Shown here: piece after piece, positions 44,607-53,149 of the stretch
Layout: each line of letters opens with the position of its first letter
Numbering within the stretch: the first letter of the stretch is position 1
Assembly (NCBI GenBank): GCA_902608845.1
Contig: CACLPR010000005.1
Coordinates: forward strand, 1-58,311
Direction: 5' to 3'
From: an uncultured Pelagibacteraceae bacterium
Lineage (GTDB): Bacteria; Pseudomonadota; Alphaproteobacteria; Pelagibacterales; Pelagibacteraceae
Length of the DNA: 58,311 bases
Notes under the pieces: model-generated
What the model was told of the DNA's origin: nothing
The model's database searches: none
What the model saw: the letters and a program-made list of their open reading frames with translations, nothing else
Program-made: the position numbers and the translations under genes

Positions 44607-46010
44607 ATGAATTTCGTTCTTATTTTTTTAATAGTAATATTTTCATCATCTTTGTTTTTTTACGGTAAGTCAAAGACAAAAAGTATATCTATTGAGAGAA
44701 ATATTAAATTAAATGCACTTCCAAAATTTTATGGTTATTATTTAGTTCTATGGAGTTCAATACCTGCATTAGTTTTTTTATTAGTTTGGTCTTTATTTGA
44801 ACCCGTAATTATAAAATCAATTATTATTGAGACAGCCGCAAATCAAGGAGCAATTTTTAATGATAAAAATGAAGCTAACTTAATTTACGAAAAAATTAAA
44901 GCAATTCATTTAGGTACTTATTTTGGTGATATTGACACTATCTTAAAAGAAAGCGCGATATCATATTCAAAATTTTTAAATATTTTTACTAATTCTAAAA
45001 TAGTTTTAATTTTTGTAACAATTATTGCTTCAGTTATTTTTTCATTAAAAAAAATTAAAAATAATAATAAAGCAAGAGAAGATGTCGAGAAAATTTTAAA
45101 AGGTTTGCTTTTTGTTTCATCCTTAATTGCTATTCTTACGACTTTAGGAATAATATTCTCATTATTATTTGAAAGTATAAAATTTTTTTCAGTAATAAAT
45201 ATTTTTGACTATTTATTTGGTACTAATTGGAGCCCTCAAAGAGCCTTTATCAGGGATGCATCTGCAATAACGGCTGCAGAATATGATGAATTAAGAGATG
45301 CATTTGGATTTGTACCATTGATAGCTGGAACTTCATTTATTGCATTCATTGCTATGTTTGTTGCTGTACCTATTGGATTATTTTCAGGAATATACATGGC
45401 CGAATATGCTTCCTATAAAATAAGAAGAATTTCAAAACCAATCATTGAGATACTTGCTGGAATACCTACTGTTGTTTATGGTTTTTTTGCAGCTTTAACC
45501 GTAGGACCATTCTTTAGACAAATAGGTGAGAGTATTGGTTTAACAGTTTCCTCGGAGAGTGCTTTAGCTGCAGGTCTGATTATGGGAATAATGATTATAC
45601 CTTATATTTCCTCTTTATCTGATGATGTAATTAATTCAGTACCACAATCACTTAGAGATGGTTCCTATGCTGTTGGTGCAACTAAATCAGAAACGATAAA
45701 ACAAGTTGTAATTCCCGCAGCATTACCTGGAATAATTGGATCAGTATTGTTAGCTGTATCAAGAGCTATTGGTGAAACAATGATTGTAGTTATGGCAGCA
45801 GGATTAGCAGCTAATCTCACTATTAACCCACTTGAGTCAACAACAACAATTACAACCCAAATTGTAATGATACTCGTTGGTGATCAAGAATTTGATAGCC
45901 CAAAAACGCAATCAGCTTTTGCATTGGGATTGACACTATTTGTTGCAACATTGATTTTAAATTACATAGCTCAGAGAGCTGTGAAAAAATATAGAGAGAA
46001 ATATGACTAA
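44607..46010 (+). CDS. pstC: Phosphate ABC transporter permease PstC
   Basis: PstC is one half of the Pst membrane channel. The 467-residue protein is longer than enteric PstC (about 320) because of an N-terminal extension (about 150 residues with helices at 2-16, 36-58 and 130-150). The conserved permease core begins FVPLIAGTSFIAFIAMFVAVPIGLFSGIYMAEYAS, followed by EILAGIPTVVYGFFAALTVGP and the EAA loop VPQSLRDGSYAVGATKSETIKQVVIPAALPGI, then SRAIGETMIVVMAAG. Extended PstC is common in alphaproteobacteria. Overlap with pstA is 8 nt. Confidence 0.95.
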   Translation: MNFVLIFLIVIFSSSLFFYGKSKTKSISIERNIKLNALPKFYGYYLVLWSSIPALVFLLVWSLFEPVIIKSIIIETAANQGAIFNDKNEANLIYEKIKAIHLGTYFGDIDTILKESAISYSKFLNIFTNSKIVLIFVTIIASVIFSLKKIKNNNKAREDVEKILKGLLFVSSLIAILTTLGIIFSLLFESIKFFSVINIFDYLFGTNWSPQRAFIRDASAITAAEYDELRDAFGFVPLIAGTSFIAFIAMFVAVPIGLFSGIYMAEYASYKIRRISKPIIEILAGIPTVVYGFFAALTVGPFFRQIGESIGLTVSSESALAAGLIMGIMIIPYISSLSDDVINSVPQSLRDGSYAVGATKSETIKQVVIPAALPGIIGSVLLAVSRAIGETMIVVMAAGLAANLTINPLESTTTITTQIVMILVGDQEFDSPKTQSAFALGLTLFVATLILNYIAQRAVKKYREKYD

Positions 46011-47265
46011 AGAACAAAGATTAAAAAAACGACATGCTGCTGAAAAAAGGTTTAGATTGTATGGTCTCACATCAATTTTGGTTGCTTTGGTTTTTGTACT
46101 TATATTAGTAAATAATATTTTTTCAAAAGGAAGTTCTGCATTCATGAAAACAGTCATTAATGTAGAGGTTTTCTTTGACCCAGAATTAATTGAGATTGAA
46201 AATGGAGCACCAGAGGAGAATATAAGGGAAGCAGATTTTTATGATATTACAATTGAAACTCTTCTTAAAGCATATCCAGCTAAAAATTTAGATGAAGAAA
46301 ATGAATTAATTGATTTATTTACAACCGATGCTGAAATTGAAATTAAAAAAGCTTTTTTAGAAAATAACAACTTAATAGGAAAAAAAATTAACTTAGAAAT
46401 AACGGCATCAGACGATATAGATCAATTGCATAAAGGAAATTACCCAAGGAATTTACCAGAGGATAGAAGAAGAATTTCAAATTTTCAGCTAAAAATTTAT
46501 GACAATCTTTTAAAAAATAATAAAATAAACAAAAATTTTAATAATTATTTTTTTAATAATGGGGACTCCAGAGATCCAGAGCTAGCTGGAATTGGAGGGG
46601 CTTTAGTTGGATCGTTCTATAGCATAATCATATGTCTATTGTTAGCTTTTCCAGTTGCTGTTCTTGCTTCAATTTATTTAGAAGAGTTTGCTCCAAAAAA
46701 TAAAATTACAGATTTTATCGAAATAAACATTAATAATTTAGCTGCAGTACCTTCAATTGTTTATGGATTGCTTGCTCTACAAATATTATTAGCTACTATT
46801 CAGTTACCTAGATCTACTCCATTAGTTGCTGGTATTACATTAGCCTTGATGACATTGCCAAGAATAATTATTCCTTGCAGGGCATCTTTAAAAGCAGTTC
46901 CACCCTCGATAAGAGAAGGTGCATTGGCAGTAGGCGCATCAAAGTTTCAATCTGTATTTCATCATGTAGTTCCATTATCGCTACCAGGAACATTATCAGG
47001 AACAATTATTGGTTTAGCACAAGCATTAGGAGAGACTGCACCATTAATTTTGATTGGTATGGTTGCTTTTGTTGTTGACATTCCATCAACTCCAATTGAT
47101 CCATCATCCTCGCTACCTGTGCAGGTATATTTGTGGTCAGAGTCAGCTGAAAGAGGTTTTGTTGAAAAAACATCAGCAACAATTATGATGCTATTGAGTT
47201 TTTTAATTGTTATGAATTTTATAGCAGTATATTTAAGACAAAAATTTGAAAAGAGATGGAATTAA
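46003..47265 (+). CDS. pstA: Phosphate ABC transporter permease PstA
   Basis: PstA is the second half of the channel. The 420-residue protein has a first helix at about 20-40, then a long periplasmic insert (about 45-195, rich in Asn, Asp and Glu), then the permease core GIGGALVGSFYSIIICLLLAFPVAVLASIYLEEFAP, NNLAAVPSIVYGLLALQ, the EAA loop VPPSIREGALAVGASKFQSVFHHVVPLSLPG and LGETAPLILIGMVAF. It overlaps pstC by 8 nt and is followed directly by pstB. Confidence 0.95.
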   Translation: MTKEQRLKKRHAAEKRFRLYGLTSILVALVFVLILVNNIFSKGSSAFMKTVINVEVFFDPELIEIENGAPEENIREADFYDITIETLLKAYPAKNLDEENELIDLFTTDAEIEIKKAFLENNNLIGKKINLEITASDDIDQLHKGNYPRNLPEDRRRISNFQLKIYDNLLKNNKINKNFNNYFFNNGDSRDPELAGIGGALVGSFYSIIICLLLAFPVAVLASIYLEEFAPKNKITDFIEININNLAAVPSIVYGLLALQILLATIQLPRSTPLVAGITLALMTLPRIIIPCRASLKAVPPSIREGALAVGASKFQSVFHHVVPLSLPGTLSGTIIGLAQALGETAPLILIGMVAFVVDIPSTPIDPSSSLPVQVYLWSESAERGFVEKTSATIMMLLSFLIVMNFIAVYLRQKFEKRWN

Positions 47266-48027
47266 ATGAGTGAAGCAAAAATCAAATCTAATAATTTAAA
47301 TGTGTTCTATGGAGACAAACAAGCTTTATTTGATGTAAACTTAGATTTGAATGAAAAAGAAGTAACTGCATTAATTGGTCCATCTGGGTGTGGTAAATCA
47401 ACCTTCATAAGATGTATAAACAGAATGAATGACGTAATTGATATTTGCAAAGTTACAGGAAATATTGAGATTGACGGTGTAGAAATTAATGATGAAAATT
47501 TAGACGTCGTTTCCTTAAGAGAAAGAGTTGGGATGGTGTTTCAAAAACCAAATCCATTTCCTAAAAGCATATACGATAATATTTCATATGGTCCAAAGAT
47601 ACATGGCAAGGGAGAGACAAAAAGTGAGCTAGATGAAATAGTTGAAAGAAGTTTAAAAAAAGCTGCTTTGTGGGAAGAGGTTAAAGATAGGTTAGACGAA
47701 CCAGGTACTGGATTATCTGGAGGTCAACAACAACGACTTTGTATAGCTAGAGCAATATCAGTAAATCCAGAAGTAATTCTAATGGATGAACCATGTTCAG
47801 CCTTAGATCCAATAGCAACAGCCAAAATTGAAGAATTGATTGATGAACTTAAGAAAACCTATACAATAGTTATTGTTACCCATTCGATGGCTCAAGCAGT
47901 TAGAGTTTCACAGAAAACTGGCTTTTTTCATCTTGGAAAATTAATTGAGGTAGGAAAAACAGAAAAAATTTTTAAGAACCCTGACAATAAAATGACACAA
48001 GATTATATTACAGGTAGATTTGGATAA
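47266..48027 (+). CDS. pstB: Phosphate ABC transporter ATPase PstB
   Basis: PstB drives phosphate import. The 253-residue protein shows Walker [10 protein letters not shown] (38-46), the PstB-typical [11 protein letters not shown]-loop [21 protein letters not shown], signature [15 protein letters not shown], Walker [17 protein letters not shown] and H-loop IVTHSMAQA. It follows pstA without a gap and phoU begins 3 nt later. Confidence 0.98.
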   Translation: MSEAKIKSNNLNVFYGDKQALFDVNLDLNEKEVTALIGPSGCGKSTFIRCINRMNDVIDICKVTGNIEIDGVEINDENLDVVSLRERVGMVFQKPNPFPKSIYDNISYGPKIHGKGETKSELDEIVERSLKKAALWEEVKDRLDEPGTGLSGGQQQRLCIARAISVNPEVILMDEPCSALDPIATAKIEELIDELKKTYTIVIVTHSMAQAVRVSQKTGFFHLGKLIEVGKTEKIFKNPDNKMTQDYITGRFG

Positions 48028-48030
48028 ACT

Positions 48031-48723
48031 ATGAGTAACGAACATACAGTAAAGTCATATGAAGAAGAATTACAATTTCTTGTTGATTCTGTAATTAAAA
48101 TGGGAAGTTTAACAGAGTCTCAAATGGTAGACTCAATGGACGCTATCATCAAAGTTGATAAAGATTCTATTGATAAAATTATTAAAAGTGATGATGAAAT
48201 TAATAAATTTAGATCAAAAATAGATACTCAAATTATGACATTACTAGTCAAAAGAGCTCCTATGGCTATTGATTTAAGGGAAACAATTAGTTCTTTAAAA
48301 ATTTCACAAGACTTGGAAAGAATTGGAGATCTATCTAAAAGTAATGCTAAAAAAGTTAAACCACTACCACTAGATTTACCAGAGGAATTACTTTCAAATT
48401 TAAAAAGATTAGGTGAGTTGGTTATAAAACAGTTAAATGATGTATTAGATAGTTATGTTAACAAAAATTACGATAAAGCCAAAGAAGTTTGGGAAAAGGA
48501 TGAACAAGTTGATGACCTTACCTATATTGCAATGGAAAGTGTTATTGATTTTTTATCTAAAGATAAAAAAAATTTAGATTTTTCTACACATCTTATATTC
48601 GCAACAAAAAACTTAGAGAGAGCAGGTGATCATATTACTAATATTGCAGAGTCTATTTGTTACTTAATTAAAGGCGAATATCTAAAAGGAAGCAGACCAA
48701 AAGGAAAAGTTATCCAAGAATAA
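48031..48723 (+). CDS. phoU: Phosphate signalling protein PhoU
   Basis: PhoU is a cytoplasmic helical-bundle protein that relays the Pst transport state to PhoR and limits phosphate uptake. The 230-residue protein is the usual two PhoU repeats, with the metal-site helices ISQDLERIGDLSKSNAKKV (about 92-110) and KNLERAGDHITNIAESICYLIKG (190-212), both carrying the E/DxxxD pattern. It lies between pstB and phoB with 1-3 nt gaps. Confidence 0.97.
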   Translation: MSNEHTVKSYEEELQFLVDSVIKMGSLTESQMVDSMDAIIKVDKDSIDKIIKSDDEINKFRSKIDTQIMTLLVKRAPMAIDLRETISSLKISQDLERIGDLSKSNAKKVKPLPLDLPEELLSNLKRLGELVIKQLNDVLDSYVNKNYDKAKEVWEKDEQVDDLTYIAMESVIDFLSKDKKNLDFSTHLIFATKNLERAGDHITNIAESICYLIKGEYLKGSRPKGKVIQE

Positions 48724-48724
48724 A

Positions 48725-49405
48725 ATGAATGGCAAAATATTTATTATTGAGGATGAGCCTTCAATAATACAATTAGTTCAACATAATTTAGAAAAAGAGG
48801 GTTTTTTAGTAGCTTCATCTACCAATGGTAATGATGGTTTAAAAGATTTGAAAAAGTTTGAACCAAATTTGCTTTTACTTGATTGGATGCTTCCAGATTT
48901 ATCTGGAATTGATATTTGCAAAAATATTAGAAATAACTCAAGTCATAAAAACCTACCCATAATAATGCTTACAGCAAAAGGAGAAGAGGAAGATAAAATA
49001 AAAGGATTAGATAGTGGTGTTGATGATTATTTAACCAAACCATTTAGTTTCAATGAGCTTTTAGCAAGAATAAAAGCTGTATTAAGAAGATATGATCCTA
49101 AAGTTGTTTCAAATAGTTTAGAATTTGAAGATTTAAAATTAAATAGATTTGAGAAAAGAGTGTTTAGAAAAAATATTGAAATACAGCTTGGACCAACAGA
49201 ATTTAGACTACTAGAATTCTTTTTAAGCAACCCTAAAAGAGTATATTCAAGAGATCAAATTTTAGAAAATGTTTGGCCAAACAACATAAACGTAGAAAGT
49301 AGAACCATTGACGTACATATAAGAAGATTAAGAAAGTCGATTAATATTGATAAAACAAAAGAACTAATTAGAACAGTAAGATCCTCTGGATATTCACTTA
49401 TTTAA
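48725..49405 (+). CDS. phoB: Phosphate regulon response regulator PhoB
   Basis: PhoB is an OmpR-family regulator that binds PHO boxes. The 226-residue protein has a receiver domain with phospho-acceptor Asp53 (LLLDWMLPD), Thr-Ala at MLTAKGEE and Lys in TKPFSFNELLARI, then a winged helix with QLGPTEFRLLEFFLSNPKRVYSRDQILENVW, the recognition helix RTIDVHIRRLRKSI and the wing RTVRSSGYSL. The PHO-box-like repeats at 43383 and 44564 are its likely targets. The 3' end overlaps the convergent DsbA-like gene by 8 nt. Confidence 0.96.
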   Translation: MNGKIFIIEDEPSIIQLVQHNLEKEGFLVASSTNGNDGLKDLKKFEPNLLLLDWMLPDLSGIDICKNIRNNSSHKNLPIIMLTAKGEEEDKIKGLDSGVDDYLTKPFSFNELLARIKAVLRRYDPKVVSNSLEFEDLKLNRFEKRVFRKNIEIQLGPTEFRLLEFFLSNPKRVYSRDQILENVWPNNINVESRTIDVHIRRLRKSINIDKTKELIRTVRSSGYSLI

Positions 49406-49991
49406 GAAATGCATCTTCAAGATAATCTAATCTATCTTGACCCCAAAAAATCTCATTATTTAAGACATATGAGGGAGCACCAAATACATCGTTATCAACC
49501 GCGTCTTTTGAATTCTTTTGATACTCCAAGTTTACATCATCAGTTAAAGCTAATCTCTTCATTTCTTCAAAGTTTAAATTTAATTTTTCACAAATTTCCT
49601 GAAGTGTATTGTGATCAGAAAGATCTTTATCCATAGACCATAAATATTTTAAACATTCATTTCCAAAATGAAGTTTATTACCCAATTTATTTGAAGCTAT
49701 TACAAATTTTGCTGGTAAGTGTGGGTCTTTAGGTGGAAAAAACTTTGGCTTTTTAATAATCGGCAAACCCAGTTTATTTGAAATTCTCTCCAGTTCTACA
49801 AGTCTATATTTTTGTCTTGCAGGATGTCTTTTAGGAACTGGCAACCCACCAGTATTTGGAAAAATTTCACCAACTAAATCAAGTGGTTTTTCTATAACCT
49901 CTAAATTATATTTGCTTACTATTTTTGTAAATCTATCAGCTCCTAAATAACTAAACGGAGATAGGACACTAAAATAATATTCAATTTTCAT
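49398..49991 (-). CDS. DsbA-like thioredoxin-fold protein (HCCA isomerase / GST-kappa family)
   Basis: The 197-residue product begins MKIEYYFSVLSPFSYLGADRF, the pattern of the 2-hydroxychromene-2-carboxylate isomerase/GST kappa branch of the DsbA fold. It has no CxxC; Ser sits in the active-site position (SPFSYLG). The C-terminal part contains DNDVFGAPSYVLNNEIFWGQDRLDYLEDAF, matching the family's GVFGVPTF-type motif. Substrate is unknown. The start is set at 49991 rather than the upstream 50021 because the latter overlaps zur and adds residues foreign to the family. It follows zur after 4 nt. Confidence 0.82.
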   Translation of the reverse strand: MKIEYYFSVLSPFSYLGADRFTKIVSKYNLEVIEKPLDLVGEIFPNTGGLPVPKRHPARQKYRLVELERISNKLGLPIIKKPKFFPPKDPHLPAKFVIASNKLGNKLHFGNECLKYLWSMDKDLSDHNTLQEICEKLNLNFEEMKRLALTDDVNLEYQKNSKDAVDNDVFGAPSYVLNNEIFWGQDRLDYLEDAFLK

Positions 49992-49995
49992 TTTT

Positions 49996-50388
49996 TTAAA
50001 CGCATTTCTTGCACAGACCAAAAAATTCTAAATTGTATTTATTATATTTCATTCCTTTATTATCTTTAAAATCTCTTAGATGTTCTGATAATTTATGATC
50101 ATGAATTTCGGTAACATCTTCACAACTTTCACAAATTGAAAAAACAGTAGCTTTAGCAATTTGACATTTTGAATTTTTACAAGCGATGAAAGCGTTTCTA
50201 CTTTCTATTTTATGAATTTTTCCGATTTTGACTAGTTTGTTTAACGCTCTATAAACTTGCAAAGGAGCATTAATACCTTTTTTTTTAACATCAAATAAAA
50301 TTGAGTATGCTTTTAATGGTTGATCAGATTTTTCAATTAAATCTAAAATTATTTTTTGGTTTTTAGTTAATGTTTCTTGTTTTTGCAT
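49996..50388 (-). CDS. zur: Zur, Fur-family zinc uptake regulator
   Basis: Zur represses zinc uptake genes when zinc is replete. The 130-residue protein has an N-terminal winged helix (NQKIILDLIEKSDQPLKAYSILFDV, APLQVYRALNKLVKIGKIHKIES) and a C-terminal zinc domain with Cys70, Cys75, Cys86 and Cys89 (CESC), the HDHKL stretch and Cys126/Cys129 (CKKC), the structural site. Position behind znuCB, with tandem Zur-type palindromes at 51985-52017, argues for Zur rather than Fur or PerR. It lies 24 nt downstream of znuB. Confidence 0.94.
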   Translation of the reverse strand: MQKQETLTKNQKIILDLIEKSDQPLKAYSILFDVKKKGINAPLQVYRALNKLVKIGKIHKIESRNAFIACKNSKCQIAKATVFSICESCEDVTEIHDHKLSEHLRDFKDNKGMKYNKYNLEFFGLCKKCV

Positions 50389-50412
50389 TTAATTATTTTT
50401 TATAATATTTCA

Positions 50413-51216
50413 TTAATTTTTCAATTGTATCGTTTGTTTAACTTTAAGTAATGAAAAAATAAACAACACTAGAGCTGCAGCAATTATGGATGGACCAGAC
50501 GGTGTATTGAATTCTAACGAAGAGAACAGTCCTATAAAAACTGATAACAATCCTCCAATTATCGCAAAGATCACCATTTTTTGTGGATTATCTGAGAGAT
50601 TTCTGGCCATAGCAGTTGGTATAATTAACATTCCTGTAATTAATAGCACTCCGACTAATTTAATTGATATGGCAATTATTGCAGCCAATAAGATTGTAAA
50701 GATCGCTTTTGCTCTATCAGGGTTTAGACCTTCTGCTTGTGCTAATTCATAATTTACAGTTGAGGCGAACAAAGGTTTCCATATTAATCTTAAAACCAAT
50801 AAAATTAAGGCTCCACCAACCCATATTGTTACAAGATCTTTCTTATTAACAGCCAATATATCCCCAAACAACAATCCCATAATATCAAATCTTATAAAGG
50901 TTAAAAATCCAATTACCACTAATCCAACTGCCAATGATGAGTGAGCCAATAACCCTAACAATGCATCACTTGGTAGATTAGTTTTTTTTTGTAGTTGTAT
51001 TAAAATTAATGCAATTGCTGATGAAATTAAAAATATTGAAACAGCAATATTAAATTCTAATGAATATGCAATTGTTACACCAAGTAATGCGGAGTGGGCG
51101 AGTGTATCTCCAAAATAAGACAATCTCCTCCACACAACAAAACAACCAAGAGGTCCCGCAACGAAAGCGATACCAATACCTGCAACCAATGCTCTTATAA
51201 AAAAATCATCAAACAT
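50413..51216 (-). CDS. znuB: Zinc ABC transporter permease ZnuB
   Basis: ZnuB is the membrane subunit of the high-affinity zinc importer. The 267-residue protein has about eight helices and ABC-3 family motifs: GPLGCFVVWRRLSYFGDTLAHSALLGVTIAY, LLGLLAHSSLAVGLV, GDILAVNKKDL and LVGVLLITGMLIIPTAMARN. It overlaps neither neighbour: a 1-nt gap to znuC and 24 nt to zur. Confidence 0.95.
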   Translation of the reverse strand: MFDDFFIRALVAGIGIAFVAGPLGCFVVWRRLSYFGDTLAHSALLGVTIAYSLEFNIAVSIFLISSAIALILIQLQKKTNLPSDALLGLLAHSSLAVGLVVIGFLTFIRFDIMGLLFGDILAVNKKDLVTIWVGGALILLVLRLIWKPLFASTVNYELAQAEGLNPDRAKAIFTILLAAIIAISIKLVGVLLITGMLIIPTAMARNLSDNPQKMVIFAIIGGLLSVFIGLFSSLEFNTPSGPSIIAAALVLFIFSLLKVKQTIQLKN

Positions 51217-51217
51217 A

Positions 51218-51964
51218 TCAGTTTTTCTTTATATCCCCATCACTAGTATGAACATGATCGTGCTTATGTTCATAAATTGAAAGTGTTTGAGCAGCTTGTT
51301 CGCCAAACAATGCTTTGTATTCACTATTTTTTGCAACTTCTTTCGGTGAACCCGAACAACAGACATGACCGTTTAAACAAACAACGTGATCAGTAGCGCT
51401 CATTACTGTATGTAAGTCATGAGATATTAATAAAATACCACAATTTAATTTTTCTGAAATTTCTTTAATTAATTCATACAAGGCAATTTCTCCTGTAAAA
51501 TCTACACCTTGAACTGGTTCATCAAGTACTAATAAATCAGGTTTTTTTGAAATAGCTCTGGCAAGTAAAACTCTTTGAAACTCTCCACCAGATAAGTTTC
51601 CTAAACTTTTATCTTTTAAATTTGTTACTCCAGTTAATGATAGTGCTTCATCAATTACGTCTTCTGTAAGATTATCCGTTAAAAGCATAAAATCTCTTAC
51701 TCTTAGAGGAAGTGTCCAATCTATTGATATTTTTTGCGGAACATAACCAATATTATTTGTGAATTTTTCAACTTGACCCTCAATATTTTTAAATAAACCT
51801 AGAGCAATTTTTGCAGTTGTACTTTTGCCTGATCCATTAGGACCGATTAAGGTAACAATTTTTCCTTTTTCTACTTTTAAAGAAACACCTTTAACAAGCC
51901 ACTTTTGATTTTGTTGAAAACCAACATTATTTAATTTTACTAAAATATTATTTTCCATGCTCAT
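51218..51964 (-). CDS. znuC: Zinc ABC transporter ATPase ZnuC
   Basis: ZnuC powers zinc import. The 248-residue protein has Walker A GPNGSGKST (about 40-48), Q-loop GYVPQKISIDWTLPLRVRDF, signature LSGGEFQRVLLARAI, Walker B LLVLDEPVQGVDF and H-loop LISHDLHTV, and ends in a His-rich tail (HKHDHVHTSDGD) typical of ZnuC. The second Met (residue 3) is an alternative start. It diverges from znuA across a 73-bp gap with two Zur-type palindromes. Confidence 0.95.
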   Translation of the reverse strand: MSMENNILVKLNNVGFQQNQKWLVKGVSLKVEKGKIVTLIGPNGSGKSTTAKIALGLFKNIEGQVEKFTNNIGYVPQKISIDWTLPLRVRDFMLLTDNLTEDVIDEALSLTGVTNLKDKSLGNLSGGEFQRVLLARAISKKPDLLVLDEPVQGVDFTGEIALYELIKEISEKLNCGILLISHDLHTVMSATDHVVCLNGHVCCSGSPKEVAKNSEYKALFGEQAAQTLSIYEHKHDHVHTSDGDIKKN

Positions 51965-51984
51965 TAATTCACTTGACTTAATTA

Positions 51985-51999
51985 TGTTATATTATTACA
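51985..51999. promoter_or_regulatory. Zur box 1 (imperfect palindrome)
   Basis: TGTTATATTATTACA is a 15-bp palindrome with one mismatched pair around a central T, matching the alphaproteobacterial Zur operator pattern TGTTATAnTATAACA. It lies 20 bp from the znuC start, so it probably controls the leftward znuCB-zur operon and, with box 2, znuA. Confidence 0.7.
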
Positions 52000-52002
52000 C
52001 AG

Positions 52003-52017
52003 CGTTATATTATAACA
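52003..52017. promoter_or_regulatory. Zur box 2 (near-perfect palindrome)
   Basis: CGTTATATTATAACA contains the perfect inverted repeat GTTATA-T-TATAAC (52004-52016). Its centre is 18 bp from that of box 1, so two dimers could bind side by side. It lies 20 bp from the znuA ATG. Confidence 0.75.
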
Positions 52018-52037
52018 ATTAACAATAAACAAATATT

Positions 52038-53141
52038 ATGAAAAATCTAAAAAAATCCTCAATAATCATAACAATACTATCATTTTTAACTTTATTTACA
52101 TCAGCAAATGCCGACATCAAGGTCGTTGCATCAATTAAACCAATACACTCTTTAGCTAGCTATTTAATGGATGGAGTAGCTAAACCAGATTTAATAGTTG
52201 ATGGATACGCTTCTCCACATGGATTTGCCATGAAGCCTTCGCATGCTAAAATGTTACAAGATGCTGACATTGTTTTTTGGGTAGGTGAAGATTTAGAAAA
52301 TTTTTTAGAAAAACCACTAGATTCAATCGCTGCAAAAGCTGAAAAGATTGAGTTTATGGACGTAAAAGGTTTAATAAAATTAAAATTTAGAGAGAGAAAT
52401 ATTTTTGATGATCATGACGATCACGATGATCATGATGATCACGGACACAAGAAGAAAGACGATCACGATGATCATGACCATGCAAAAAAAGAAGATGGTC
52501 ATAAAGAGGATGATCATGACGATCATGGACATAAGAAAAAGGATGACCACGATGACCACGACCATGACGATCATGCAAAAAAAGAAGATGGACATGATGA
52601 TCACGATGATCATGATGGACATGAAGGACACCACCACGGTGAATTTGATCCACATATTTGGTTAGACCCAATTAATGCAAAAGTTATATTATTTGAAATG
52701 TCTAAGCACTTAATTGAAAATGACCCAACAAATGAAGCTGCTTATAGAGCAAATTTAAGTAAGGCTTATAAAGAAATTGATAAACTTACAAATGATGTAA
52801 CTGCAGAACTTAATGAAAGTACTGCATCAATTGTTTTTCATGATGCTTACCAATACTTTGAAAAAAGATTTAATGTAAATATATTAGGGGCTTTCACAGT
52901 TAACACAGATGTATTACCTGGTGCGGAGCAGCTTTCAGAGATAAGAGAAGTAATTGAGCACGATAAAGTGGCTTGTGTATTTTCTGAGCCTCAATTTAAT
53001 CCAGATATCATTAAAGCTGTTGCAAAAGATATGAATATTAAAACCGGTATTGTTGATCCGTTGGGTGCAACTTTAACTCCTGGAAAAGGTTTATATTTTG
53101 ATTTAATAAAAAATATGTCAAAATCCTTTAAAGGATGTTAA
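52038..53141 (+). CDS. znuA: Zinc ABC transporter, periplasmic binding protein
   Basis: ZnuA captures Zn(II) in the periplasm. The 367-residue product has a signal peptide (about 1-25, ending SANA), family cluster A-I motifs SIKPIHSLASYLM, SPHGFAMKPSHAKMLQDADIVFWVGEDLENFLEKP (ligand His61), FDPHIWLDPINAK (His206), FHDAYQYF and a final Asp in VDPLGA. Between the first two ligands lies a long His/Asp/Lys loop (124-200, about 23 His) that includes two near-copies of a ~20-residue unit. The loop is far longer than the 20-30 residues usual for ZnuA. Confidence 0.95.
   Translation: MKNLKKSSIIITILSFLTLFTSANADIKVVASIKPIHSLASYLMDGVAKPDLIVDGYASPHGFAMKPSHAKMLQDADIVFWVGEDLENFLEKPLDSIAAKAEKIEFMDVKGLIKLKFRERNIFDDHDDHDDHDDHGHKKKDDHDDHDHAKKEDGHKEDDHDDHGHKKKDDHDDHDHDDHAKKEDGHDDHDDHDGHEGHHHGEFDPHIWLDPINAKVILFEMSKHLIENDPTNEAAYRANLSKAYKEIDKLTNDVTAELNESTASIVFHDAYQYFEKRFNVNILGAFTVNTDVLPGAEQLSEIREVIEHDKVACVFSEPQFNPDIIKAVAKDMNIKTGIVDPLGATLTPGKGLYFDLIKNMSKSFKGC
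52407..52637 (+). repeat. His-rich low-complexity repeat inside znuA
   Basis: The coding DNA here is dominated by GATCAT/GATCAC/GACCAC units. Two larger copies can be seen, 52443-52502 and 52527-52595, encoding GHKKKDDHDDHDH...AKKEDGH; the second has an extra DDH. Synonymous differences (GAT/GAC, CAT/CAC) show the copies have diverged at the DNA level while the peptide pattern is kept. Confidence 0.85.
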
Positions 53142-53149
53142 TTTAATTA

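Noticed and set aside
52407..52637. CRISPR-like or tandem-repeat array
   Set aside because: The repeats are in frame, of irregular length, without unique spacers, and encode a metal-binding loop.
52380..52671. Three long open frames overlapping the His-rich part of znuA, two antisense and one sense in another frame
   Set aside because: They are by-products of the GATCAT/GACCAC repeats; their products are monotonous Met/Ile/Val or His/Asp runs, while znuA itself is intact.
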